A program made the position numbers and the translations under genes. A stretch of DNA of 64,000 nucleotides from NCBI GenBank assembly GCA_965246935.1, contig CBDFGC010000038.1, positions 310,001 to 374,000 of the forward strand, given 5' to 3'. The DNA is from JAZKFT01 sp965246935 (GTDB lineage: Bacteria; Bacteroidota; Bacteroidia; Chitinophagales; Chitinophagaceae). The notes beneath the pieces were generated by a model, which saw only the letters and a list, made by a program, of their open reading frames with translations, made no database searches and had not been told where the DNA came from. Within the stretch, counting starts at the first letter, position 1. The number at the start of each line of letters is the position of its first letter. Shown piece by piece: positions 25,345 to 34,630 of the stretch.

Positions 25345-25842
25345 TTACGGTGATACTGCCCCATACGTATCCTGTTTTAAATGTACATGCCTGCCCAAAA
25401 ACCATTTTATCGTTACGGTAAAAATATTATCATAATCATTATCGGGGATGAGTTCCATACTTGGGTGCAGGCCAATGGATTTTATCATTACCGGTACCGT
25501 ATTACTATGACCCACTACCAGATAATTCTTCTTTTTCAGATGACTAAGCGAATCCAGGAGGGCGTTGCCGGTATTGGCATTGTAGCGGCGGATGGTTACT
25601 TGCTGATCAGTAGCCGTGGGCTGTGCTGTCTCTAACGTACGCTGGAACTGCGTAGCAAAAGCTGCCTTTAGTTTTTTGGCGTGTAGCGTATTGCTAAGTG
25701 CCTGGGCACGCTGCTCACCCACCGTTGTAAGGCCGGGATCATCACCGGTGGTTGCCTTTTCGGCATGGCGAACCAGGTAGATGTTGGTGGTGCTACAGGC
25801 ATACAGAAACAGCGCAATCGACAAAGGCAGTAAATATTTCAT
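25345..25842 (-). CDS. histidine phosphatase lipoprotein
   Basis: A 165-aa member of the phosphoglycerate mutase/histidine acid phosphatase superfamily. The N-terminus (MKYLLPLSIALFLYACSTT) has a lipobox, so it is probably a lipid-anchored envelope protein. IYLVRHAEK carries the catalytic RH(G/A) motif, FQRTLETAQPT the Arg pocket, and VVGHSNTVP the second catalytic His. The substrate is unknown. It is divergent from comEC with 65 bp between starts, which must contain both promoters. Confidence 0.88.
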   Translation of the reverse strand: MKYLLPLSIALFLYACSTTNIYLVRHAEKATTGDDPGLTTVGEQRAQALSNTLHAKKLKAAFATQFQRTLETAQPTATDQQVTIRRYNANTGNALLDSLSHLKKKNYLVVGHSNTVPVMIKSIGLHPSMELIPDNDYDNIFTVTIKWFLGRHVHLKQDTYGAVSP

Positions 25843-25907
25843 CTCCGTTTTTAATAAAGTGGAAAGTAATCGCTTTCTTCATTATTCTAAAAAACTTTTC
25901 ACACGGC

Positions 25908-27998
25908 ATGGCACACCAACGTTTGCTTCACCGCTTTATTCCCGTGTGGACGGAGGCGCCCATGTTGCGCCTGCTGGTGCCGCTAATGGGTGGCATTTTG
26001 CTGCAATGGTATCTGCCGGTTTCGTTTTGGGTAATCCTCTTTACCGCTATTATTTCCCTAATCCTGACCGGATTTTTTTACCGGTTGCAAAAAAAACGTT
26101 TCCTTTTTAGTGCTGCCTTACAATTACTGCTGGTAGCATTAGGTGCTATATTGGTTTGGCTAAATGATACCCGGCACCAGCCGCAATTTGTTGGCAAAGT
26201 ATATACGGACAGTGCCGTGCTACTGGCAACACTGCAGGAGCCGCTGGTGGAAAAAGAAAGATCGTATAAGGCAGAGGCTACCGTGATGATTTTACAAAAA
26301 GGGCAACTGCAATCAACAGCCGGCAGGATTATTTTGTACTTTAAAAAGGACAGCTTCAATGGCAAACCAACGCTGGATTATGGCAGCCAGATTATGTTCA
26401 GCCGGCCATTACAACCCATTCAAAATGCAGGCAACCCCGGCGGGTTCGATTATGAACGGTATAGTGGTTTTCACAATCTGTATTACCAGGTTTTTCTATC
26501 ACAAAAGGATTATTCCGTTCAGCCGCAAAGAGTAATCAATCCTTTCCGGCAGCATCTCTTTACGATGCAGCAGTATGTACTGCAAACTTTCAAAAAGTAT
26601 ATACCGGGGAGCATTGAATCGGGCATGGCGGAGGCGTTGCTCATTGGTTACCGCAACGATCTGGACCGGGACCTGGTACAGCTATACAGCAACACCGGTG
26701 TGGTGCATATTATTGCTATTAGTGGTATGCACTTAGGGTTGATTTACTGGATGGTCATTCAGTTGTTCCGACCGGTACGTAAAAACCGGTATACGCTGCT
26801 GGCACAGGCTTTACTGGTGGTAGCCGTGCTGTGGCTGTTCAGCCTGCTTACCGGTGCATCCCCTTCTATTTTGCGAAGTGCGGTTATGTTCACCTTTATT
26901 GCGCTGGGTAAAATAAGCCAGCGCCGCAGTTCCGTTTACAACAACCTGGCTATCTCGGCTTTTCTTATTTTATTAACTGATCCTTTTTCGTTGTGGGACG
27001 TTGGTTTTCAGCTTAGCTATGCTGCCGTGCTTAGCATTGCCATTTTTGCAAAACCGCTTACCGGCCTGTTTTATTTCAACTACAAAATATTGAACGGGCT
27101 TTGGCAATTGGTTTGCGTTACTACCGCCGCACAAATTCTTACCTATCCGCTGGTAGCTTATCATTTTCATCAGTTCCCTACCTTATTTTTAATTACAAAC
27201 ATCATTGCCGTACCACTTAGCAGCGGATTAATATTTGCGCTGATTGGTTTATTAGCGGTATCCTGGTGGCATGCCGGAGGCTTGTTTGTTGGAAAAATCA
27301 TTCAATGGAGTATTCAGCTGATGAATGAATTTGTAAGCCGGATAGCGGCTATTCCTTACTCGTTAATTGATGGTATTTCGTTCACCATACCGCTGGTAAT
27401 ATTGTTGTTCGTAGCGATTGCAGCAGCAAGTTGGTGGCTATTGCAAAGGTCGGCCAAAGGGTTTGTAGCCGCATTGGCAGCACTATCCGCCTTTGCCGTT
27501 TTGTATACCTGGAAACACATCACCGAGGTGCGGCAGCACGAACTGATTATATACAATGTTCCGCAACATGCTGCTGTAGACGTGGTGGCCGGAAAACAAT
27601 ACCTGTTTATAGGCGATACAGTATTGCTGGAAGATGGTTTTCTGCAAAATTTTCATTTAAAACCTTCACGGGTGCTGCACCAGGTGCAGTTAACGCATAC
27701 ACTGCTAAATGTAAATATAGCATCCAATGCCATGCAGTTGGGAAATACAAAAGTGGTTTTCGTTAATAGTAAAATGCTCCTGTCTGCTACATCATTTATA
27801 CACCCCGATGTATTAATTATTACCGGCAATCCAACTATCAGATTAGAGGAAGTAAACAGCGTTTTTCACCCCAAAATAATTGTGGCCGATGGCACCAACA
27901 AATTCTATAGAATCAATCAGTGGCAGCAAGAGGCTGGCCGCTTACATTTGCGCTTTCACCCGGTAGCGGAGCAAGGTGCTTTTGTAATGAAGTGGTGA
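25908..27998 (+). CDS. comEC: ComEC/Rec2-family DNA-uptake channel protein
   Basis: Inner-membrane competence protein, about 696 aa from ATG 25908 (MAHQRLLHRFIPVWTEAP); the earlier frame overlaps the divergent gene and is not family-like. Residues about 20-70 hold two to three helices. A DUF4131/OB-like region (about 70-210) follows. The Competence domain (about 215-490) has TGVVHIIAISGMHLGLIYWM and LLTGASPSILRSAVMF. The C-terminal region lacks a recognisable HxHxDH metallo-beta-lactamase motif, as in many Bacteroidota forms. Natural transformation would also need ComEA/ComF, not seen in this window. Confidence 0.9.
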   Translation: MAHQRLLHRFIPVWTEAPMLRLLVPLMGGILLQWYLPVSFWVILFTAIISLILTGFFYRLQKKRFLFSAALQLLLVALGAILVWLNDTRHQPQFVGKVYTDSAVLLATLQEPLVEKERSYKAEATVMILQKGQLQSTAGRIILYFKKDSFNGKPTLDYGSQIMFSRPLQPIQNAGNPGGFDYERYSGFHNLYYQVFLSQKDYSVQPQRVINPFRQHLFTMQQYVLQTFKKYIPGSIESGMAEALLIGYRNDLDRDLVQLYSNTGVVHIIAISGMHLGLIYWMVIQLFRPVRKNRYTLLAQALLVVAVLWLFSLLTGASPSILRSAVMFTFIALGKISQRRSSVYNNLAISAFLILLTDPFSLWDVGFQLSYAAVLSIAIFAKPLTGLFYFNYKILNGLWQLVCVTTAAQILTYPLVAYHFHQFPTLFLITNIIAVPLSSGLIFALIGLLAVSWWHAGGLFVGKIIQWSIQLMNEFVSRIAAIPYSLIDGISFTIPLVILLFVAIAAASWWLLQRSAKGFVAALAALSAFAVLYTWKHITEVRQHELIIYNVPQHAAVDVVAGKQYLFIGDTVLLEDGFLQNFHLKPSRVLHQVQLTHTLLNVNIASNAMQLGNTKVVFVNSKMLLSATSFIHPDVLIITGNPTIRLEEVNSVFHPKIIVADGTNKFYRINQWQQEAGRLHLRFHPVAEQGAFVMKW

Positions 27999-28309
27999 TT
28001 GTTGTGAATGGTCAATGGTGAATGGTGAATGATGGTTGCGATTCTGACTTTGCTCACTAATCATCACGGGTAGCCCGGTGTAAAATTGATTGTATGAACT
28101 TAGCTGTAGTACAAGCATTAAACTGCATTGGCAGCCTGTACCGATGCATCGGTATCGCACTCTTGTACAATATGAATTCTATTCAGCATCACTATTGTCC
28201 GGTCAACTAAATCAACACGCACTAATAATTCATGATTGACGACTGATGATTCATAATATTAACTATTCAACATTTACCATTCATTTTAATTATTATTATT
28301 AATTGACTT
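27999..28309. other. non-coding region before purH
   Basis: It holds GAATGGTGAATGATGG-type tandem words, a block shared with 4198-4240 (CTGACTTTGC ... AATCATCACGGGT, near 28046-28073), and a 16-bp perfect palindrome TACCGATGCATCGGTA at 28139-28154. No gene is seen. I looked for a purine riboswitch and found no convincing one. Confidence 0.5.
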
Positions 28310-29950
28310 ATGCTTATCCGTTCTGCTTTAATTTCTGTGTTTTATAAAAATGGGCTGGATGCTATTATCCGGCTATTGCATCAACACAATATCACTATTT
28401 ATTCTACCGGTGGCACCCAGGCATTTATCGAAAATCTCGGTATTCCCTGTGTGCCGGTAGAGTCGCTTACTACTTATCCATCCATTTTGGGCGGCCGTGT
28501 AAAAACCCTGCATCCATCGGTGTTTGGTGGTATTTTAGGGCGCAGAGAAAACGAGCAGGATATACAGGAAATGCAGCAATACAATATACCGCCCATTGAC
28601 CTGGTAATTGTAGATCTGTACCCGTTTGAAGAAACCGCTGCTGCTACCAGCGAAGAAAAACAAATAATCGAAAAAATTGATATTGGCGGGCCTTCGATGA
28701 TACGGGCAGCCGCCAAAAATTTCAGCCATGTAACGGTCATTGCCAGTAAGGATGATTACGGGCAACTGGAAACGATTTTACAGCAATCAGAACCAACCAC
28801 GACTATAGAGCAACGCCGGGCGTTGGCTGCAAGAGCCTTTCAGATAGTAGCGCATTATGATGTAGCCATCAGCCAGTATTTCAGCCCGGCGCAAGGAACT
28901 GAGTTTTTTGCATCTGCTGCTCACCCTGCCCCGTTGCGCTACGGCGAAAACCCGCACCAGCATGCCGTTTTTTATGGTAAACAATCCGACATTTTCAGCC
29001 AGTTGAATGGCAAAGAATTAAGCTATAACAACCTGGTGGATGTGGATGCCGCTATTGAATTGATACGGGAGGCCCCCTCTATCTCCCCCAACGGGGGAGG
29101 AAACCTAGAGGATCGGAGCAAGGATCTACAGGATATAAATGAGCAAACCTTAAAAACCCACGGTTCTACTCCTCCCCCGTTGGGGGAGGTTGGGAGGGGG
29201 CCGGGGGCTGGGCCGTTCGTTTTTGCTATCATCAAACACACCAATGTGTGCGGCATTGCACAACGGCCAACCGTAAGGGAAGCCTGGGAAGCAGCGCTGG
29301 CCGGCGATCCTGAAAGTGCATTTGGCGGTGTATTGATTTGCAACGGAACGATTGATGCAGAAACGGCTACCGCCATCAGCGAAATATTTTTTGAAGTGCT
29401 GGTAGCCCCTTCTTTTGAGGATGCGGCACTGGAAATTTTAAAAGCGAAAAAGAACCGCATTTTACTACAACTTACGCAATTACCAAAGCAGGAAAAAAGC
29501 TTTAAAAAATTACTGAACGGCGTATTAGTGCAGGATGCCGACCATGGCAGCTACGACCGCTGGGAAGAAGCCGGCGGCAGGGATTGTACAGCGGTAGAAA
29601 AAACGGATCTTGCATTCGCCAATATGGTGTGCAAACATTTAAAAAGCAATGCCATTGCCCTGGTAAAGAATGGACAGTTGATTGGAAAGGGCTGCGGGCA
29701 AACCAGCCGTATTGATGCGCTGCGGCAGGCTATTGACAAAGCCGCTCAGTTCCATTTTGATGTAACAGGTGCTGTGCTGGCCAGCGACGCATTTTTTCCG
29801 TTTGATGATTGCGTGAAAATGGCTCATGCAGCAGGTATCCGGGCATTTATTCAGCCTGGTGGCAGCATACGGGATAAGGATTCAATCGCCTATTGTAAGG
29901 AAAATAATTTAGCATTGGTAATAACTGGCAGAAGGCATTTCCGGCATTAA
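28310..29950 (+). CDS. purH: bifunctional AICAR transformylase/IMP cyclohydrolase with an in-frame repeat insert
   Basis: Catalyses the last two steps of IMP synthesis. The protein is 546 aa, about 40 more than usual. The IMP cyclohydrolase domain (residues 1 to about 190) has YSTGGTQAF, GGRVKTLHP and DLVIVDLYPFEET. The transformylase domain has LRYGENPHQHA, GKELSYNNLVDVDAA, catalytic KHTNVCG, DPESAFGG and FFPFDD near the end. Between DVDAAIELIRE and FVFAIIKHT lies an extra segment (about residues 255-298) encoded by a 132-bp palindromic element, 44 codons in frame with no stop. It falls in a loop about ten residues before the catalytic KH pair, a region that varies in length in homologues, so the enzyme is probably still active. 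Confidence 0.95.
   Translation: MLIRSALISVFYKNGLDAIIRLLHQHNITIYSTGGTQAFIENLGIPCVPVESLTTYPSILGGRVKTLHPSVFGGILGRRENEQDIQEMQQYNIPPIDLVIVDLYPFEETAAATSEEKQIIEKIDIGGPSMIRAAAKNFSHVTVIASKDDYGQLETILQQSEPTTTIEQRRALAARAFQIVAHYDVAISQYFSPAQGTEFFASAAHPAPLRYGENPHQHAVFYGKQSDIFSQLNGKELSYNNLVDVDAAIELIREAPSISPNGGGNLEDRSKDLQDINEQTLKTHGSTPPPLGEVGRGPGAGPFVFAIIKHTNVCGIAQRPTVREAWEAALAGDPESAFGGVLICNGTIDAETATAISEIFFEVLVAPSFEDAALEILKAKKNRILLQLTQLPKQEKSFKKLLNGVLVQDADHGSYDRWEEAGGRDCTAVEKTDLAFANMVCKHLKSNAIALVKNGQLIGKGCGQTSRIDALRQAIDKAAQFHFDVTGAVLASDAFFPFDDCVKMAHAAGIRAFIQPGGSIRDKDSIAYCKENNLALVITGRRHFRH
29071..29202. repeat. MITE-like palindromic element inside purH
   Basis: Left arm 29071-29100 (GGCCCCCTC ... CTCCCCCAACGGGGGAGG) is the inverse of the right arm 29171-29202 (CCTCCCCCGTTGGGGGAGG ... 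GAGGGGGCC) apart from a short indel. Each arm contains its own CCCCCAACGGGGG palindrome. The AT-richer core encodes LEDRSKDLQDINEQTLK. The total length of 132 bp is a multiple of three. A half copy occurs at 62754-62781. Confidence 0.9.
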
Positions 29951-29958
29951 CTATTATT

Positions 29959-30633
29959 ATGAAAATTGTAACCGCGTTTGCATTAATGCTACTGTTACTG
30001 GCTTATAAAAAGGAGCCGGAGAAACCGAAGTACTTTGAAGGGTATGTGGATTATAAAGTGGAAACTGTGGCTTTAGATACAAGCAGGGAGGCATACCAAT
30101 ATGTAAAGCAGGTAAGCAAATTCATGCGGCGCTATTGCAAGAACGGTAACTACCTGAGGGAATATTTTGACTCAAACAATGTTTCAACTGCAAAAATTTT
30201 ATACCAGGCTACCAATAATCGTTTTGTATATATGATTGGACATTCGCCCAATAATTATTTTAAACAACAAGAGGAAGAGGTGAGAAAAGACTGCCGGATT
30301 ACTGGCTCTAATTTCACAAAAACAGTGTTAGGTATCAGTTGTGCAGGATTTCAGGGTTCCTATACAATAGCAGCACAAAAGCCTTCAACCATTATCATGA
30401 CTTACTACTTCGCAAATACACTTCCTTTTGACTATTCAAATTTTAGAAATAGCCCCGATCCCTTTGTTCATTATTTCAGTAACCGGTTTCCTTTTATTGC
30501 TTTATATTTTACCGAAGAAAATATTGGCAAAACAAAAACAACGCATACTGCCACCCGAATTGTATCCATGCCACTATCCGATACGTTATTTACTGTCCCC
30601 AATGACAAACCATTGATTCATTTTCCAGATTGA
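29959..30633 (+). CDS. hypothetical envelope protein with a damaged lipobox
   Basis: An unrecognised 224-aa protein. The N-terminus is a hydrophobic leader (MKIVTAFALMLLLLAY) followed by KKEPEKP, exactly like a lipoprotein except that Tyr stands where the lipidated Cys should be; a single G-to-A change (TGT to TAT) would explain it. The rest is mixed beta-rich with repeated aromatics and two Cys (CRITG and SCAGF) about 18 residues apart that could pair. It starts 8 bp after purH and its stop overlaps the next gene by one codon shifted, so it is in an operon with both. Confidence 0.7.
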   Translation: MKIVTAFALMLLLLAYKKEPEKPKYFEGYVDYKVETVALDTSREAYQYVKQVSKFMRRYCKNGNYLREYFDSNNVSTAKILYQATNNRFVYMIGHSPNNYFKQQEEEVRKDCRITGSNFTKTVLGISCAGFQGSYTIAAQKPSTIIMTYYFANTLPFDYSNFRNSPDPFVHYFSNRFPFIALYFTEENIGKTKTTHTATRIVSMPLSDTLFTVPNDKPLIHFPD

Positions 30634-31532
30634 ACCCTATTCCTGCCAAAGCCTACTTCGCACTAACCATTACTTCTATTGTATGGGGCACTACCTGGAT
30701 TGGGGCCAAAATAGGAGTAGGTATTTTACATGTACATCCGTTGTTTTTCAGTTCCGTCCGGCAGTTCGGCGCAGGCATTATTTTCCTGCTCTATTTTTTA
30801 TTGAGTGGTAAAGCCCGCCTTCCTACGCTAAAAGAATGGGGTTATTTATTGATGATGGCTATTATTATGTTTGTGCTGAGCAATGGCCTTACTACCTGGA
30901 GCATGGTGTACATCAACAGTGGTATGGGTGCCATCCTCAGTGCCATTTTCCCATTTTTTGTAGCCATTATCGACTGGATCATCGGCGATAAAGACCTACC
31001 TCATGTTATTTCTGTATGCGGCCTGCTGGTAGGCTTTGGTGGCGTGGCCGTGATTTTCTACCCGCACCTGTCTGATTTTTTGCAAAGCAGTTTTCGTACC
31101 GGTATTTTGCTATCCTTGTTTGCCTCTTTATCCTGGGCAGTTGGTACGGTTATCACTACCCGTAGTAAGGTACCATTAGACCGCTTTTATAGTTTAGGAT
31201 GGCAGATGGTATTATCCGGTATCATCATGTACAGCATTGCAGCGGTAAAAGGGTATGATGTTTCGTTTTTTCACCTGAGCGCCAAGGTCTGGGCCTGCTT
31301 AACCTACATGATTGTCATTGGTAGCGTGGTTGCGTTCGGTGCTTTTATTTATTCCATCAAACATTTACCTACTACGCTGGCTTCGATGTATGGTTACATT
31401 AACCCCATTGTAGCGATGATATTGGGTTACTATATTTTAAATGAACCACTCAGCCTGTCTCTCGGCATTGGTGTGCTGATAACCCTAGCCGGTATTTTTT
31501 TGGTGAATTGGGGATTCAGGAAGCAATCGTGA
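30630..31532 (+). CDS. EamA/DMT-family membrane transporter
   Basis: Drug/metabolite transporter superfamily protein of 300 aa with ten predicted helices and an internal duplication (two EamA domains, about residues 5-140 and 150-295). Family marks: SIVWGTTWIGAKIGV in helix 1, GMGAILSAIFPFFVAIIDW, and the late repeat LPTTLASMYGYINPIVAMILGYYILNEP. The start is a TTG at 30630 that overlaps the TGA of the previous gene (TTGA), suggesting translational coupling. The substrate is unknown; amino acid or metabolite export is typical. Confidence 0.88.
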   Translation: MNPIPAKAYFALTITSIVWGTTWIGAKIGVGILHVHPLFFSSVRQFGAGIIFLLYFLLSGKARLPTLKEWGYLLMMAIIMFVLSNGLTTWSMVYINSGMGAILSAIFPFFVAIIDWIIGDKDLPHVISVCGLLVGFGGVAVIFYPHLSDFLQSSFRTGILLSLFASLSWAVGTVITTRSKVPLDRFYSLGWQMVLSGIIMYSIAAVKGYDVSFFHLSAKVWACLTYMIVIGSVVAFGAFIYSIKHLPTTLASMYGYINPIVAMILGYYILNEPLSLSLGIGVLITLAGIFLVNWGFRKQS

Positions 31533-31702
31533 ATCGTCAGTCATGAATCGTGAATGGTTGCTTTGGTTAGAATTTTCAAGATTTATCGGTCGTTCATGGT
31601 CTGTGGTCTGTCATCTGTGGTCTTCAGTCTGTTGTCCATTTCACAAATCATAATTCGCAATTCCTAAATCTTTGTATTTTTAGGAGGTAAAGAAATGTGT
31701 AC

Positions 31703-32392
31703 ATGAAAAGTGAACTTTCCAAGCAGTTATTAACACTGATAATAGCGGTTTTGCTTTGGCAAATGATACCGGTACATGCGCAACGCCAATCTCAATTGCC
31801 ACCTGATAGTAACCGGGTAACCCGCCAGTGCTCGCTCATCCGGGAGTTGATATCCATTGGCCGGCAAGATCATTTTGCATCCATATTGGATAGAGAAATT
31901 GGCAGCACCCGTGGTTACCAGCCCAATGGTGCCTGGGAGTTTGCCACCACCCGTTATGGCAGTACCATGCAATGGCCCGGCGCCAACCGCACTTACCTGG
32001 AAAACTACAATGATAAAACCGATACCGGCCGCAGTGATACCTGGCAGTACATTGCTGAATACACCCGCATACCGGATGCTATTATCGCTTCGGGGATGTA
32101 TGCTTACCTGAACCAGCAGATTGCAGGCTGCCAGTTTCCACTGAATGATAGCATCGACATTGACTTTGAACCACTGCCGGCCAGTATGCTACCGCCCGAC
32201 CGGCCCGCCATGCTGGAAACGGCCAGCCTGTATAATTTACCTATGTTGGGGCTGGATAGTAATTCGAGTATCCATGTGATGGTGGGGATGGAAAAACGAG
32301 CCAACAGCTATAATGTAAGCCTCATTGTAGAGAATGTAGTGAACACAAAGGTTGGTAATGTGGGTATCCGCAAAAAAATCGCCCGCAAATAA
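31703..32392 (+). CDS. secreted hypothetical protein
   Basis: A 229-aa protein, start ATG 31703 (MKSELSKQLLTLIIAVLL); an ATG two codons earlier is equally possible. A signal peptide ends near IPVHAQ. The mature part has paired Cys (one near residue 42, another in IAGCQFPLN), LPPDRPAML in the middle, and a basic C-terminus (GNVGIRKKIARK). No family is recognised. It stands apart from the purH-EamA group by 170 bp that contains ATCGTGAATGG words. Confidence 0.6.
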   Translation: MKSELSKQLLTLIIAVLLWQMIPVHAQRQSQLPPDSNRVTRQCSLIRELISIGRQDHFASILDREIGSTRGYQPNGAWEFATTRYGSTMQWPGANRTYLENYNDKTDTGRSDTWQYIAEYTRIPDAIIASGMYAYLNQQIAGCQFPLNDSIDIDFEPLPASMLPPDRPAMLETASLYNLPMLGLDSNSSIHVMVGMEKRANSYNVSLIVENVVNTKVGNVGIRKKIARK

Positions 32393-32747
32393 TGATACAC
32401 CGGGTGGTAACCACAACGCTACAAAATGGATGGGGTCTACATTTCCAGGGATTGAAATCTCTGGCTACAATATGGATCGTGCCTATCCCGAACAACTGGA
32501 CAGGCTGGCACTACAAGTTTAGGCTTCACACCCGTACTCTATTTCACACCCATAGCCTCGTAGAGGCGGCCCATTTTTTAGCGCAGGGTTTTAACCCTGG
32601 GAAAGTAGAGGCGATCCATTTTGTAGCAACGGATTTTAATACGTTGTATTTATCTCAACGAATTCAATCTGTTGCTCGTCAGCCTGCGGTACGGCAGTCG
32701 CACAGTTGTATTCATTGAGCTATTGCGTAATTGTCAGATTTGCTAAT
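32393..32747. other. non-coding region with hairpin words
   Basis: AGCGCAGGGTTTTAACCCTG (near 32580) forms a hairpin (CAGGGTT/AACCCTG). GTAGCAACGGATTTTAATAC follows. The end has ATTCATTGAGCTATTGCGTAA and TCAGATTTGCTAATTT, part of the TTTGC-type family. A 108-codon frame here tracks the repeats and looks spurious. Confidence 0.45.
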
Positions 32748-33209
32748 TTACTTTGCTTTTCCCCATTCCCATAACCCGAACTGTATTTTTTTATCGGGTA
32801 AATGGCCATTGCTTTTCAGGCACAACATTATCTGGCCGCGGTGGTTGCTTTCGTGGCTGATGAGGTAGCCTATAAATGCAAAGGGGTGAGGCTTGAAATT
32901 CTTAATACGGCCTTCGGAAAAGCCCTTTTCCAGCAAGGCTGCAATGGCCACATTACTTTGTGTTAACGATGTTTGCAACAATGCTTTGGTAATGCCAGCC
33001 TCCTTTTCTATCTTCTGTAACCCGGTCAATAAATCCGGTGCAGCAGCCTTTAGCCACATCAGCCGCACATTGTGAATATGTGCAAACTGTTCACCTACGT
33101 TGCGGCCTTTGGTAGCATTCATATCTGGAAGATGTGTTTCATCCAGGGCATTCAGCAGGTATAGATTCATGCTGTTGTGAATATGCCAGGTTTCAATGGC
33201 TTCGGTCAT
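32748..33209 (-). CDS. DinB-family protein
   Basis: A 153-aa four-helix-bundle protein of the DinB/YfiT superfamily. The three metal-ligand histidine positions are filled by EQFAHIHNVRL and by HESNHRGQIMLCL. Members are metal-dependent thiol-handling enzymes (for example bacillithiol transferases) or of unknown role. The start is ATG 33209 (MTEAIETWHIHNSMNLY). The gene stands alone, with the TTTGC-type repeat directly after its stop codon. Confidence 0.88.
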   Translation of the reverse strand: MTEAIETWHIHNSMNLYLLNALDETHLPDMNATKGRNVGEQFAHIHNVRLMWLKAAAPDLLTGLQKIEKEAGITKALLQTSLTQSNVAIAALLEKGFSEGRIKNFKPHPFAFIGYLISHESNHRGQIMLCLKSNGHLPDKKIQFGLWEWGKAK

Positions 33210-33570
33210 AAAAGAAGTTTAGGGTCGATATTTTAGGTATTGGTATACATTTAAGAGAAAGTAACTACTGCAGCGTCTATATTTTAGGAATCAGTTTTAC
33301 ATGCTTCATCATCAAAATCAAGTCGTCCGAAATTATGATTAACAATTGCCACAATGTCAAATGTTGCTGAAATTTTGCGAGGCTTTCCTAATAAATTAGT
33401 TTCTTACAATGAATTATAGCTTTCTACAATATAGATGAAATACAACAGATGGTTTAATGAAATAAAATTGAAACATTCTCCCGGTAATGAGTGCTAAATG
33501 CCAAAAGTATAAATTATCCCATGTATTATCCCACTCATCCCATTTTAGGACAATATCCCTATAAAACAAA
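33210..33570. other. intergenic region, no gene
   Basis: AT-rich spacer. It holds an inverted copy of the GGGATR cluster (TTATCCCATGTATTATCCCAC, roughly 33505-33545). I see no credible coding frame; a 105-codon minus frame enters from the neighbouring gene antisense and is not protein-like. Confidence 0.5.
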
Positions 33571-33571
33571 G

Positions 33572-33595
33572 GGCCGAACCTGAAAAGGTTCGGCC
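33572..33595 (-). terminator. terminator of the sigma-factor cluster
   Basis: On the minus strand GGCCGAACC-loop-GGTTCGGCC (9-bp perfect stem) is followed by CTTTGTTTTAT, about 36 bp after the last gene of the cluster. Confidence 0.8.
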
Positions 33596-33630
33596 GATTA
33601 TATTTCTTCGTAATGTTTAAAGGGGTGCTA

Positions 33631-34512
33631 TCAATCTTTTTTAAAATTAAACACACGGGAAATATTGAAACCAAAATAAATATCTCCTTTGCGCCAGCTA
33701 CCGGCTGTTTTACCCAAATAATATGGTGCAATCATGCCATCTGAATTCGTAAATACCAATTGGAAAACGTGGCCGCCGGTTTCCAGGTCAATCCCCATCC
33801 CTAAAGAATTATAAATGTTGTTACTAACCATCGGGTGGCCGGCTAAATAATTATACTCCGCATTTACACTCATACTTCGGGTTAGCTTCCAGCGGCCCCC
33901 GATATTCAGCGCTACTACATTATTGTCATCTTCAGGGGTAGGCACCAGATTATAATGAATCCAGGCAGGTGAAAATTGTACTGACAGCCGGCTGTTCATT
34001 TTACGGGCTATTAACAACTGCGATATGTAAGAAGTACGATAACGGGCATTTAAAAAAGGTTTGCCGGGGTCGCGTAACGTACTGTTGGCAATTAACCCAT
34101 ATAAGCTTACAGAGACTGGCATAGCGCCGGTGGTTTGCCGCAGTGCTTTCCATTTTAATGAACCGTCGAAAGTTTTGTCGAGGGAACTGCGGCCGATGCC
34201 TGCGGACAGCCTGCTGGTAATGCCATAATCCAGCCCGAAACGGATGGTGGCATTGTCTAATCCAAACAAGGCATAGGCGCCCTCATTCAGCCGGCCAAAC
34301 CGGTGCATAATAATAAACTGTAATACTTTTTGTCCCGGCGATTCTACGGTAGGCGTATTGATAATTTGAGTGGCTTTAAAAGTGGCTATGGTCCTGTCGG
34401 GTGCCGCATTTACGGTCATGGAATCGTCCAGCATTTTCAGCAGCGAACTATCTTGTGCCTGAGTAGCAGTGGAAAAAAGAAGTAATACAATAAGTTTAAA
34501 AAAATAGTTCAT
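33631..34512 (-). CDS. DUF5777 family outer-membrane beta-barrel protein
   Basis: A 293-aa protein from ATG 34512 (MNYFFKLIVLLLFSTATQAQ, signal peptide). After a short linker come VLQFIIMHRFGRLNEGAYALFG and IRFGLDYGITSRLSAGIGRSS, typical of the DUF5777 barrel family, then alternating amphipathic strands to the final aromatic-rich FGFNISRVFNF. It is the last gene of the six-gene minus-strand cluster and has a terminator. Role unknown; association with YceI and a cytochrome suggests an envelope redox function. Confidence 0.85.
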   Translation of the reverse strand: MNYFFKLIVLLLFSTATQAQDSSLLKMLDDSMTVNAAPDRTIATFKATQIINTPTVESPGQKVLQFIIMHRFGRLNEGAYALFGLDNATIRFGLDYGITSRLSAGIGRSSLDKTFDGSLKWKALRQTTGAMPVSVSLYGLIANSTLRDPGKPFLNARYRTSYISQLLIARKMNSRLSVQFSPAWIHYNLVPTPEDDNNVVALNIGGRWKLTRSMSVNAEYNYLAGHPMVSNNIYNSLGMGIDLETGGHVFQLVFTNSDGMIAPYYLGKTAGSWRKGDIYFGFNISRVFNFKKD

Positions 34513-34630
34513 AGTAAGATTAATTTTAATTAACAATGGACCACGGACAAGCGTAAAAGTCCGGAAGTTGGAAAGTTAGAAAGTCCGGAAGAAAAGCAGG
34601 AAAGTCAACACGCATCAACTCATTGACGAT

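Noticed and set aside
27999..28309. Purine riboswitch ahead of purH
   Set aside because: I found no conserved three-way junction or loop-loop motif; the region is made of tandem words and a simple palindrome.
32392..32718. 108-codon plus frame after the secreted hypothetical protein
   Set aside because: It crosses hairpin repeats seen elsewhere and has no protein-like pattern.
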